Virus record (IMG/VR): IMGVR_UViG_3300040944_000205
Coordinates: 1 to 26,119 of that record
Strand: one strand, 5' to 3'
Source: a virus
DNA: 26,119 bases
In this document: positions 14,770-21,925 of the stretch, piece by piece
Position numbering within the stretch: position 1 is the first letter of the stretch
Layout: each line of letters opens with the position of its first letter
Made by a program: the position numbers and the translations under genes
Notes under the pieces: generated by a model
The model's input: only the letters and a program-made list of their open reading frames with translations
What the model was told of the DNA's origin: nothing
The model's database searches: none

Positions 14770-14997
14770 CCTTCTCCCACTTGTGGGAGAAGGTGGCCTC
14801 GCGAAGCGAGGTCGGATGAGGGGCGCCCGTCGCAAGCGACGGACTTTGGCGAGGTCGGATGAGAAGCGCCGGGATCACCCCGCTTTCTTCGCCGCGCCTC
14901 TCTGAAAATCGACCGTCTTCGCATCGTCGTCGTCGCCGACAGAACCCTCATCCGACCCGGCTACGCCGGGCCACCTTCTCCCACAAGTGGGAGAAGG
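14770..14997. repeat. Pair of inverted intergenic palindromic repeats, copies 4 and 5
   Basis: The left unit 14770-14822 (CCTTCTCCCACTTGTGGGAG to GGATGAGGG) and the inverted right unit 14945-14997 (CCCTCATCCGACCCGG to GTGGGAGAAGG) flank about 120 bp with another GGTCGGATGAG fragment. They fill most of the 382-bp gap between the DUF1269 gene and the capsid gene; nothing else is seen there. Confidence 0.85.
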
Positions 14998-15058
14998 GAG
15001 GCGCCCACCAACACCCGCGCCGGGGACGGCGCGTCCACCTCATAGCGGAACTCCCCAC

Positions 15059-16585
15059 ATGACCATCCATCACACCACGCATGAAGTTCTGGAAGCCATT
15101 CGCAAATCGCAGAGCCTGCCGCAGGGCGATCCGCGGCTGCTCGCCTTCGGGCTCGAAAAGAGCACTTTTTCGCAGCCGACCAGCGCGACCGACGGCCTCG
15201 CCTTTTACGATCTCGAACCCGGCGCGAAGTTCCTCGCGCCCGTGCTCACGCCGCTCCGCAACGAGACGCCGCGCGTCTCCGGCCGCGGCGGCATTCAGGC
15301 CAATTGGCGCGCCATCACCGGCATCAACACCAACGGATTGCGGCTCGGCGTTTCCGGCGGCAACCGCGCCGGCGTGCAGGCCGTGACGACAGCCGATTAC
15401 TTCGCGTCCTACAAGGGCATCGGCCTTGAAACCTCGGTCGACTTCGAAGCCGAATACGCCGGCGTCGGCTTCGACGACGTGCGGGCTCAGGCCGGCCTGC
15501 GTGGGCTTCAGGCGACGATGATCGGCGAAGAGGCGCTGATCCTGGGCGGGAACAATTCACTTGCGCTGGGCGTCACGCCAACCCCGACCTTGACCGCTTC
15601 CGCCAGCGGCGGGTCGCTCGCCTCCGGCACGCTGTCGGTGATTTGCGTCGCGCTGTCGCTCGACGGCTTCATCAATGGCTCCGTGCTCAACGGCGTGCAG
15701 TCGCAGATCACGCGAACCAACGCCGACGGCTCCACCGACATTTTCGGCGGCGGCGCGGCGCAGAAGTCGACGAACGCCACGGTCGCCGTCACGGGACCGT
15801 CGGGCGTCGTCGCGGCTGTCGTCGCGGCTGTCGTCGCGACGGTGCGCGGCGCGCTCGGTTACGCCTGGTTCTGGGGCGCGGCGGGCTCGGAAGTTCTGGG
15901 CGCGATCACGTCGGTCAATTCCGTGAGTATTTCGGCGACCGCCGCCGGAACGCAGACGGCGGCCTCGCTTCCCGGCGCCGATTGGTCGAACAATGCGCTC
16001 GTGTTCGACGGGCTGCTCACCATCGCGCTGAAGCCGGGCTCCGGCTCCTATGTCGCGTCGCAGGCGAGCGGGACGGCTGGCGTCGGAACGCCGTTGACGG
16101 CGGATGGCGCGGGCGGCGTCGTCGAGATCGACGCGGCGCTGAAATCCATGTGGGACAATTATCGTCTCTCGCCCGACACCATCTGGGTCAACAGCCAAGA
16201 AGCGCTGAACATTTCGAAGAAGATTCTCGCCGGCGCCGTCAATTCGGCGCAGCGCTTCATCTTCAACGCCGCGCAGGATGCGATCGGCGGCGGCGTGATG
16301 GTGCGGACCTATCTCAACCGCTTCTCGATGAGCGGCGGCTCGACGCTGGACATCCGAGTGCATCCCAATTTGCCGGCGGGAACCATTCTGATGACCGCGC
16401 GCAGCATTCCCTACCCGCTGTTGGGCGTCGGCAATGTGTTCCAGATCAGAACGCGCCGCGATTACTACCAGATCGAATGGCCGCTGCGCACGCGCCGCTA
16501 CGAGTATGGCGTCTATGCGGACGAAGTGTTGCAGCACTATTTTCCGCCCTCGTTAGCGGTGATTTCCAACATCGCGAACGGGTGA
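15059..16585 (+). CDS. Phage major capsid protein with a large insertion domain (508 aa)
   Basis: ATG 15059 follows a weak CGGAA ribosome site; longer starts fall in the repeat. The N-terminal part (FYDLEPGAKFLAPVLTPLRN, then GINTNGLRLGVSGGNRAG) and the C-terminal part (WVNSQEALNISKKILAG, VMVRTYLNRFSMSGG, IPYPLLGVGNVFQIRTRRDY) look like a capsid core of the HK97-type fold. They are separated by about 170 Ser/Thr/Ala/Gly-rich residues that probably form a surface insertion or Ig-like domain. This insert contains a 12-bp tandem repeat, three times (15806-15841), coding VVAAVVAAVVAT. Position after the protease/scaffold and before the connector gene is canonical. Assignment rests on context plus fold-like pattern more than on a single motif. 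Confidence 0.8.
   Translation: MTIHHTTHEVLEAIRKSQSLPQGDPRLLAFGLEKSTFSQPTSATDGLAFYDLEPGAKFLAPVLTPLRNETPRVSGRGGIQANWRAITGINTNGLRLGVSGGNRAGVQAVTTADYFASYKGIGLETSVDFEAEYAGVGFDDVRAQAGLRGLQATMIGEEALILGGNNSLALGVTPTPTLTASASGGSLASGTLSVICVALSLDGFINGSVLNGVQSQITRTNADGSTDIFGGGAAQKSTNATVAVTGPSGVVAAVVAAVVATVRGALGYAWFWGAAGSEVLGAITSVNSVSISATAAGTQTAASLPGADWSNNALVFDGLLTIALKPGSGSYVASQASGTAGVGTPLTADGAGGVVEIDAALKSMWDNYRLSPDTIWVNSQEALNISKKILAGAVNSAQRFIFNAAQDAIGGGVMVRTYLNRFSMSGGSTLDIRVHPNLPAGTILMTARSIPYPLLGVGNVFQIRTRRDYYQIEWPLRTRRYEYGVYADEVLQHYFPPSLAVISNIANG
15806..15841 (+). repeat. 12-bp tandem repeat x3 inside the capsid gene
   Basis: GTCGTCGCGGCT occurs twice in a row and a third time with two changes. It codes Val-Val-Ala-Ala repeats in the insertion domain. 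The unit length keeps the frame, so copy number could vary without breaking the gene. Confidence 0.85.
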
Positions 16586-16593
16586 CGCGACTT

Positions 16594-16733
16594 CCTTCTC
16601 CCGCCCGCGGGAGAAGGTGGCCCTTGCAAAGCAAGGGTCGGATGAGGGCTGCTGCGAAGGATTCCACCAGGTCGCGGCATCCCTCATCCGTCACGCCTTC
16701 GGCGCGCTGCCTTCTCCCACAAGTGGGAGAAGG
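16594..16733. repeat. Composite inverted intergenic repeat, copy 6
   Basis: The left half 16594-16648 (CCTTCTCCCGCCCGCGGGAG to GGATGAGGG) and the right half 16681-16733 (CCCTCATCCGTCACGCC to GTGGGAGAAGG) are inverted around a 32-bp spacer. It lies between the capsid and connector genes. Confidence 0.88.
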
Positions 16734-16774
16734 CAGCGCCCGCCGCACGCAGATAGAAAACGGAGCATCCACCC

Positions 16775-17602
16775 ATGACCACCGGCGATCTTGTCGCGCT
16801 TGGCGCGGTGAAGAACTGGCTCGGCGTCACGACGAACGACGACGACGCGCTGCTCGCCGCGCTGATCTCGCAGATCAGCCGTGGCATATACAACTACATC
16901 AACCGTTCCTTCGTGCTGCCGACCGAGGTGACGGAGGCTTACGACGGCACGGGGCGCGATCAGCTTTTGCTGCGCAACTGGCCCATTGGCGCGGTCTATT
17001 CCGTCGTCGTCGACGGCAAGGCGATTCCGCCCGCGCCGATGATGGCCGCGAACGTCCATCCGACGCATGGCTATGTGCTGGAGCAAAGCGACGACGCGCC
17101 GCCCGGCGTGATGCAGCAACTGTTCTTGCGCGGGCCGCATGTGTTTCACAAGGGGCGCCAGAACGTCGTCGTCTCCTATCGCGCCGGCTATGAGATCGTC
17201 GGCGAGGCGCAGGCGATTCCGTTGAGCGCGCCTTTCACGATCGACGCGCTCGCGCCTTACGGCGGATGGGCCGCGGACACCGGCGTTACTTACGCAGGCG
17301 GCGCGGCGATGAGCGCGGTTTTGAGCGCGCCCGCGCAGGGGCAATATTCGGTCAGCGCCGGCGTTTACACATTCGCCGCCGCGGACGCGGGCGCCGCGGT
17401 CGCCTTGTCCTATGGCTATATCCCCGCCGATCTCGAGCAATGCGCGCTCGAATGGGTCGCCGACCGCCACAAATACAAGGACCGCATCGGCATGACGAGC
17501 AAGAGTCTCGGCGGCCAGGAGACGGTCGCCTATCAGAACAAGGCGACGCCCGATTTCGTCGCGCAGTCGCTGGTGAATTTCCGCAGGATCATCGCGAATT
17601 GA
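16775..17602 (+). CDS. Head-tail connector protein with an inserted beta module (275 aa)
   Basis: The N-terminal helical part (LGAVKNWLGVTTNDDDALLAALISQISRGIYNYIN) is typical of gp6-like head-tail connectors, which assemble as a ring under the portal. The usual ending, a YRAGY strand then an IPADLEQCALEWVADRHKYKDR helix, is split by an extra module of about 70 residues (145-215) that includes QGQYSVSAGVYTFAAADAG. A clearly related module occurs in the tail tube gene at 19160-19291. The frame is intact. The ATG lies about 40 bases after a palindromic repeat. Confidence 0.8.
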   Translation: MTTGDLVALGAVKNWLGVTTNDDDALLAALISQISRGIYNYINRSFVLPTEVTEAYDGTGRDQLLLRNWPIGAVYSVVVDGKAIPPAPMMAANVHPTHGYVLEQSDDAPPGVMQQLFLRGPHVFHKGRQNVVVSYRAGYEIVGEAQAIPLSAPFTIDALAPYGGWAADTGVTYAGGAAMSAVLSAPAQGQYSVSAGVYTFAAADAGAAVALSYGYIPADLEQCALEWVADRHKYKDRIGMTSKSLGGQETVAYQNKATPDFVAQSLVNFRRIIAN

Positions 17603-17614
17603 GGCGCGCCTTTT

Positions 17615-17754
17615 CCTTCTCCCGTGGAACGGGAGAAGGTGGCCCTTGCGAAGCATGGGTCGGATGAGGGTTGTTGCGACTTGGTTGAAACTCCCAGGCG
17701 GCCCTCATCCGTCACGCCTTCGGCGCGACACCTTCTCCCACGAGTGGGAGAAGG
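17615..17754. repeat. Composite inverted intergenic repeat, copy 7
   Basis: Left half 17615-17670 (CCTTCTCCCGTGGAACGGGAG to GGATGAGGG), right half 17702-17754 (CCCTCATCCGTCACGCC to GTGGGAGAAGG), 31-bp spacer. The spacer shares TTGTTGCGACTTGGTTGAA-like sequence with the flank of copy 1. Confidence 0.88.
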
Positions 17755-17784
17755 GAGAGCCGCCCTACGAATGAGAATTCGCCC

Positions 17785-18258
17785 ATGCTCGACGTCGACA
17801 TCGAAGGTGCGGCCGAACTCGCCGCGCGGTTTGACGCCATGCCCGCCGCGATCCGCGCGGCGCTCAGGGACAAGATCGCCGATCTCGCCGATCGACTGGT
17901 CGACAAGATCAAGAACGACAAACTCGGCGGCGAGGTCTTGCGCGCGCGCACGGGCGCGTTGCAGGGGTCGATAGGATCAAGCGTCGACGACGACGGCGCG
18001 AGCGTTTTTTCGGCGGGCGTCAAATACGCCTTCGCGCAGGAATACGGCTTTGACGGCGACGAGACGGTCGCCGCGCACGCCCGCGCGATCCGCGAGGCCT
18101 TCGGCAAGGCGATCGCCCCGAAGATGATTTTCGTGCGAGCCTTTTCGCGTCACATGAACCTGCCCGAGCACAGCTTCATGCGCTCGGCGCTGGACGACAT
18201 GCAAGACGAAATCGCGTGCGCTTTGAGCGATGCCGTCAGCGAAGGGTTGGACACATGA
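17785..18258 (+). CDS. HK97 gp10-like head-closure/tail-joining protein (157 aa)
   Basis: The product has the pattern of the HK97-gp10_like/virion-morphogenesis family: LDVDIEGAAELAARFDAMP, a helical pair, then LRARTGALQGSI and VKYAFAQEYGFDG, with a C-terminal helix after RSALDDMQDEI. These proteins join head and tail. It overlaps the next gene by 4 bases (ATGA), so the two are coupled. The position after the connector gene is canonical. No lesion is seen. Confidence 0.83.
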   Translation: MLDVDIEGAAELAARFDAMPAAIRAALRDKIADLADRLVDKIKNDKLGGEVLRARTGALQGSIGSSVDDDGASVFSAGVKYAFAQEYGFDGDETVAAHARAIREAFGKAIAPKMIFVRAFSRHMNLPEHSFMRSALDDMQDEIACALSDAVSEGLDT

Positions 18259-18716
18259 ATGTCGCGCGTGAAGCGGTCTTGGCGGCGCTGGTCGCCTTGC
18301 TGGAAGGCGTCGAGTTCGATCAGCCGGTCAATGGCCAGACGGGATTCGTCTCGGTGTCGCGGCGCTTGAAACTCTGGGCCGACGTGCCGAAATCGCAGCG
18401 CCCGGCGCTGTTCGTCAGCGAACACCGCGAGCAGCCGAGCTATCAGAGCGAGGCGTTGCCGAGCAAGACCACGCTGAGCGTCGATCTCTTCATCTATATC
18501 GACGCCAGCGACAGAAACACCATTCCCGCGAGCGCGCTCAACACGATCATGGACGCGCTGGACGCCGCGCTGAGGGCGTCGCCGATGGCGGGTAACCGCC
18601 AGACGCTCGGCGGCCTCGTGTCGCATTGCCGCGTCGACGGCGCGGTTTTGAAAGACCCCGGCGATCTCGACGGCGACGGCCTGCTGTGGGTTCCGCTGAA
18701 GATACTGGCGCTTTGA
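18255..18716 (+). CDS. Tail terminator/completion protein (153 aa)
   Basis: ATG 18255 overlaps the gp10-like stop. The protein begins with a helix (VAREAVLAALVALLEGV) followed by beta strands (GFVSVSRRLKLW, PALFVSEHREQPSYQ, TTLSVDLFIYIDAS) and ends with RVDGAVLKDPGDLDGDG and a final strand, a layout of small tail terminator proteins (gpU/gp37-like role). I assign it by length, secondary-structure pattern and its fixed place between the gp10-like and tail tube genes; there is no diagnostic motif. Confidence 0.65.
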   Translation: MNVAREAVLAALVALLEGVEFDQPVNGQTGFVSVSRRLKLWADVPKSQRPALFVSEHREQPSYQSEALPSKTTLSVDLFIYIDASDRNTIPASALNTIMDALDAALRASPMAGNRQTLGGLVSHCRVDGAVLKDPGDLDGDGLLWVPLKILAL

Positions 18717-18725
18717 CGCGCTCTT

Positions 18726-18749
18726 CCTTCTCCCACTTGTGGGAGAAGG
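18726..18749. repeat. Single palindromic repeat, copy 8
   Basis: CCTTCTCCCAC-TT-GTGGGAGAAGG, a perfect 24-bp palindrome between the tail terminator and tube genes, without the CCCTCATCCG arm. Confidence 0.88.
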
Positions 18750-18795
18750 GAGCGCCCGCGGGATACGACATCTTAAAACTTAAGGAACCAAACGC

Positions 18796-19540
18796 ATGTC
18801 CAACAACACTTCGCTCGCCTTCGGCTCCGGCGTCCTGATCGGCACGACGTCGGCCGGACCCCTGCAATTTGGAACCTTGCAGGATGTGTCGGTCGACTTT
18901 TCCTTTTTCGGTCAAGTCGCTGATGGGGCAATATCAGTTTCCGGTCGCGGTGGCGCGCGGCGCCGGCAAGATCTCGGGCAAGGCGAAATTCGCCAATATC
19001 GACGGCCCCATCCTCAACACGATTTTCTTCGGCAATACGCCGGCGACCGGCGAGACGCTGTGGTCCTATAATGAAGGCGCGACTGTCGGCGCCGCCTCGC
19101 CCTACACCGCGACGGTGCCCAACGCCGCGAATTTCGACGAGAATCTCGGCGTCGCCTATGCGTCGAGCGGACTGCAACTGACGCCCGTCGTCAGCAGCCC
19201 GGCGGCTGGGCAATATAGCGTCGCGAGCGGCGTCTATACGTTCAGCTCCGCCGACGCCGGCAAGGCCGTGCTGATCACCTACAGCTATACGCAGTCCGTC
19301 GCGGGCTCGAAGGCGGTGATCTCCAACAAGCTGATGGGCGTGGCGCCGACGTTTCAGATCGACTTTTACCAGACCAACCCCAATGTCGCCGGCGCGCAAT
19401 GGTCGCTGCGGCTGTATAGCTGCATCTCGTCGAAGCTCTCGATGGGCAGCAAGCTCGAAGACTTCACGATTCCCGAAATGGATTTCGAAGCCTTCGCCAA
19501 TGCGTCGAACAACATCGGCCAATTGAACACCGCGATTTAA
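18796..19540 (+). pseudogene. Major tail tube protein, frameshifted at a T5 run
   Basis: It starts at ATG 18796 (MSNNTSLAFGSGVLIGTTSAGP, with AAGGAAC upstream). After VDFSF the frame breaks, and the rest of the protein (SVKSLMGQYQFPVAVARGAG to the TAA at 19538-19540) is read in the +1 frame. Removing one T from T5 (18904-18908) restores a continuous product of about 247 residues. The tail tube protein polymerises as rings around the tape measure; the position before the chaperone gene fits. The protein contains a GQYSVASGVYTFSSADAGK module also found in the connector. It may be a sequence error or a real 1-bp insertion; as given, no full tube protein is made. Confidence 0.82.
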
Positions 19541-19549
19541 GGCGCTCCC

Positions 19550-19735
19550 ATGAATCCCGATCCCAACATTGACTGCGCCGGCGCGCCGGTGGTGACTCTG
19601 GCCGGGCGCGAATGGTTCGTGCCCGTGCTGGCGATGCGCCAGGCGCGCGTCGTCGTGCCGGCCCTGATGCGGCTCATGCCCGTATTGCAGGAAATGCAGA
19701 GCGGCCAGCCCCAGGCGATGGTGATCGGCCCCCAG
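19550..19735 (+). pseudogene. Tail assembly chaperone gene, 5' part (interrupted by an IS3-family element)
   Basis: Starts 9 bases after the tube gene. 62 residues: VVTLAGREWFVPVLAMRQARVV and PALMRLMP are in the style of small tail assembly chaperone (TAC) proteins. The frame stops at the first codon of the inserted IS. The remainder (SEENYDAIIAVVHAALTRAYP...) resumes at 21002 with the codon phase kept across the element. Confidence 0.75.
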
Positions 19736-19755
19736 TGATGGGTCCAGTTTTAATG

Positions 19756-20613
19756 TTAGTGCATTGTCGGCCTCGGAGCCAGCGCGGGCGGCGGAGCCGG
19801 TTGGGGTTGCGCAGCCGCCCGTGCGGTCATGGCTGGCACGAACACCTCAGGAGCTGGTGGCTTGTAACCCAATGATCCATGTGGACGGACGGTGTTGTAG
19901 TGACGCCGCCAGCTTTCGATCACGATCCTTGCTTCGGCAAGCGAGTAGAAAATTTCGCCGTCGAGCAGCTCGTCACGCAAGCGCGCGTTGAAACTCTCGA
20001 TGAAGCCGTTTTCCCAGGGGCTGCCCGGCGTGATGTAGGCGGTCTTCGCGCCGACGGCGGCGATCCATTCCTGCACGGCCTTGGCGACGAACTCGGGACC
20101 ATTGTCAGAACGGATGTGCTCCGGAACGCCGCGCAGGATGAACAGATCGGTGAGCACGTTGATTACATCGATGGATTTCAGCTTCCGATCGATGCGAATG
20201 GCCAGACATTCGTGCGTAAACTCGTCGACGATGTTCAGCATCCGATATTTCCTTCCGTCATGGGTGCGATCCTCGACAAAGTCGTAAGACCAGACATGAT
20301 TGCGCCGCTCCGCTCGCAGGCGAAGGCATGATCCGTCGGCGAGCCACAGCCGGCCGCGTTTGGGTTGTTTGGCTGGAACCTTCAGCCCCTCGCGTCGCCA
20401 GATCCGTTCGACCCGCTTGTCGTTGACGACCCAACCCGCCGTTGTGCGAAGCATCTCCGCGATCTTCCGATAGCCGTAGCGGCCATACTGGCGGGCAAGC
20501 TCGACGATGTCGGCGGTCAGCCGCTCCTCGTCCTCTCGTCCCGTCGGAACGCGGCGCTGGGTCGAACGATGCTGTCCGAGCACGCGGCAGACCCGGCGCT
20601 CGGACAGTTTCAA
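19756..20613 (-). CDS. IS3-family OrfB (DDE transposase/integrase core)
   Basis: The integrase-core DDE triad is present: VWSYDFVEDRT (D), RSDNGPEF (D) and PWENGFIESFN (E), with an upstream HTH_21-type region (GRYGYRKIAEMLR). The first ATG is at 20613, but the frame is open upstream over LLSPARRRACIDHVR and overlaps the end of orfA. Like other IS407-group elements it is most likely made as an OrfAB fusion by a -1 frameshift. The C-terminus has an Ala/Pro-rich tail. The protein looks intact, so the element may be active. Confidence 0.93.
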   Translation of the reverse strand: MKLSERRVCRVLGQHRSTQRRVPTGREDEERLTADIVELARQYGRYGYRKIAEMLRTTAGWVVNDKRVERIWRREGLKVPAKQPKRGRLWLADGSCLRLRAERRNHVWSYDFVEDRTHDGRKYRMLNIVDEFTHECLAIRIDRKLKSIDVINVLTDLFILRGVPEHIRSDNGPEFVAKAVQEWIAAVGAKTAYITPGSPWENGFIESFNARLRDELLDGEIFYSLAEARIVIESWRRHYNTVRPHGSLGYKPPAPEVFVPAMTARAAAQPQPAPPPALAPRPTMH

Positions 20614-20657
20614 CTCGGATCGAACATGATCAATGCAGGCGCGGCGACGCGCGGGGC

Positions 20658-20936
20658 TTAGAAGTTTCCCTTTGCAGCCTCGGCGAGGATCATCTTGTCC
20701 AGGGTCAGGTCGGAAACGGCGCGGCGCAACCGGGCGTTCTCCGCCTCGAGCTCCTTCATTCGTTTGACCTGGTCGACCTTCAGGCCGCCAAACTCCTTAC
20801 GCCATCGATAATAGGTGACCTCCGTCGTCCCGATCGAGCGCACCGCGTCGGCAACGCTCTTCCCCTGCGACAACAGGACATCAATCTGGCGCAACTTTGC
20901 GACGATTTCTTCAGGCGTGGGTCTCTTCCGCGGCAT
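20658..20936 (-). CDS. IS3-family OrfA (helix-turn-helix protein, 92 aa)
   Basis: ATG 20936 has GAGGAGG at ideal distance upstream, so I prefer it over the in-frame ATGs at 20954 and 20966. The protein is a typical IS407-type OrfA: MPRKRPTPEEIVAKLRQ, SIGTTEVTYYRWRKEFGGL (HTH), then a leucine-zipper-like LKELEAENARLRRAVSDLTL and a GNF end. It binds the IS ends and regulates transposition. Confidence 0.92.
   Translation of the reverse strand: MPRKRPTPEEIVAKLRQIDVLLSQGKSVADAVRSIGTTEVTYYRWRKEFGGLKVDQVKRMKELEAENARLRRAVSDLTLDKMILAEAAKGNF
20664..20670 (-). promoter_or_regulatory. -1 frameshift heptamer G_GGA_AAC for the OrfAB fusion
   Basis: On the minus strand the orfA frame reads AAG GGA AAC TTC TAA. 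G_GGA_AAC is a classic -1 slip heptamer, and the -1 frame leads directly into LLSPARRR of orfB. Confidence 0.75.
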
Positions 20937-21001
20937 TTCGGTCCTCCTCTTCATGTCCAAAGACATACCTCAGGGTGGACCAGTTCAATGGGGGTGGATC
21001 A

Positions 21002-21262
21002 GGAGCGCGGCTCTCCGAGGAAAATTACGACGCGATCATCGCCGTCGTTCACGCCGCGTTGACGCGCGCCTATCCCGAACTGTCACGCGAGATGTTTCTC
21101 GATTTGCCGGCCTCGACGCCCGAACTCGTCGCGGCGCTCGGCGTCGTCACGCGCCAGACCGGCTTCTTCCGGCCGGCCGATGCTTCGGGAGACGGTTTGG
21201 GGGAAACATTGGGGGAGACGGCGAAGCCTGCGACGGCTCCCCGAAATTCTTCGACCGGCTGA
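21002..21262 (+). pseudogene. Tail assembly chaperone gene, 3' part after the IS
   Basis: It continues the chaperone interrupted at 19735: LSEENYDAIIAVVHAALTRAYP, MFLDLPASTPELVAALGVV and RQTGFFRPADASG. The pattern (a D/E-x-L-x-x-P-A-S-T-x-E-L core) fits a small GTA/phage tail chaperone. It ends at TGA 21260-21262 in a Gly/Thr-rich tail. A second open frame (-1) continues past this stop to 21486, the arrangement of phage chaperones that use programmed frameshifting. Confidence 0.75.
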
Positions 21263-21486
21263 TCGCCCATTACTGCCAATGTTCAGGCGAGCGATGGGAC
21301 GACGCGCTGGAATCGAGCCTGACCTTCCCGCGCCTGTTCGCGCGCCAAGGCTATTGGCGCGAGTTCCCGCCGACGCATGTCTTGGTGCGCGCGATAGCGG
21401 TGGGGCTCGGCGTGTTCAAGCCGGCGGCGGCGCCGATGGACGCGATGGCGACGTTGAAGGCGATGTTTCCGGAGGGGAGGATTTAG
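21208..21486 (+). CDS. Probable long-form extension of the tail assembly chaperone (-1 frame)
   Basis: This frame overlaps the chaperone 3' end and has no ATG, GTG or TTG start near its coding part. It encodes GSPKFFDRLIAHYCQCSGERW, LTFPRLFARQGYWREFPP and VLVRAIAVGLGVF, ending at TAG 21484-21486. In many siphophages (lambda G/GT type) such a second half is fused to the chaperone by a -1 shift. Runs of G in TTG GGG GAA (21197-21205) and TTG GGG GAG (21209-21217) permit P-site slippage. The start given is only a guide. It is probably the T part that contacts the tape measure protein. Confidence 0.6.
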   Translation: MGGDGEACDGSPKFFDRLIAHYCQCSGERWDDALESSLTFPRLFARQGYWREFPPTHVLVRAIAVGLGVFKPAAAPMDAMATLKAMFPEGRI

Positions 21487-21583
21487 AGGTCCGCATCCAT
21501 CGTCATTGCGAGATTCAATCCCGCCATCCACTTCAGCAGCCGCGGATCGGCGGCGGTCCTGGCGAAACGGTTTTCATGCGCGC

Positions 21584-21844
21584 TCACGGGTGCGCGGTCC
21601 GCGCCAGCGCGATCACCGCGCCGAGGATGATCACCGTCTGAAAGCCAATCGTGCCGAACATCCATTTGATGATTTCGGATTTGGCGGCCTCAATCTCGAT
21701 TTTCAGATCGGCCTTGGTCGCAAGGTCATCGTGCAGCGCGTCGGCGATGGCGGAGGCGAAACCCTCCGCCTGCTCGGTGGTGAGATGGGCTTTTTCTTTT
21801 AGCGCTTGGGCGAATTTCAACGTGTCGAAGGCGATGGTCGTCAT
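21584..21844 (-). CDS. Small coiled-coil protein with a C-terminal membrane anchor (86 aa)
   Basis: ATG 21844 starts MTTIAFDTLKFAQALKEKAH, a beginning shared by the DUF1640-like CCDC90-type bacterial coiled-coil proteins. A heptad-rich middle (ATKADLKIEIEAAKSEIIKW) is followed by one membrane helix (MFGTIGFQTVIILGAVIALA). These proteins are common near integrases and in mobile DNA, with no established function. Opposite strand to the virion genes, between chaperone and tape measure genes. The open frame extends upstream to 21892, but the conserved start is at 21844. Confidence 0.7.
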   Translation of the reverse strand: MTTIAFDTLKFAQALKEKAHLTTEQAEGFASAIADALHDDLATKADLKIEIEAAKSEIIKWMFGTIGFQTVIILGAVIALARTAHP

Positions 21845-21925
21845 GGCTTTGGCTCCATCCCCCCAAATAGCACAGGTCCGCCCGCCGCGCACGTCTCTGT
21901 CGCGGCGCGCGCCAAGACCCGCCCC

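Larger units (their letters stand above)
19736..21001 (-). mobile_element. IS3-family (IS407-like) insertion sequence, 1266 bp
   Basis: Ends TGAT...ATCA enclose orfA and orfB on the minus strand. The orfA-side end reads (as its 5' end) TGATCCACCCCCATTGAACT, with GGTCCACC following. The other end has TGATGGGTCCAGTTTTAATG, only partly matching, so the inverted repeats are imperfect and the right boundary could shift by a few bases. I could not identify a clean 3-4-bp target duplication (CCAG on the left, GGAG on the right). The size is normal for the IS407 group. It splits the tail assembly chaperone gene. Confidence 0.85.

Noticed and set aside
3051-18749. Regularly recurring repeats as a CRISPR array
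   Set aside because: Units are spread over 15 kb, one or two per gap, palindromic, with no regular spacers or cas genes.
19732-21005. Target-site duplication of the IS3-family element
   Set aside because: Flanks CCAG and GGAG do not match well enough; shifting the boundary gave no better duplication.
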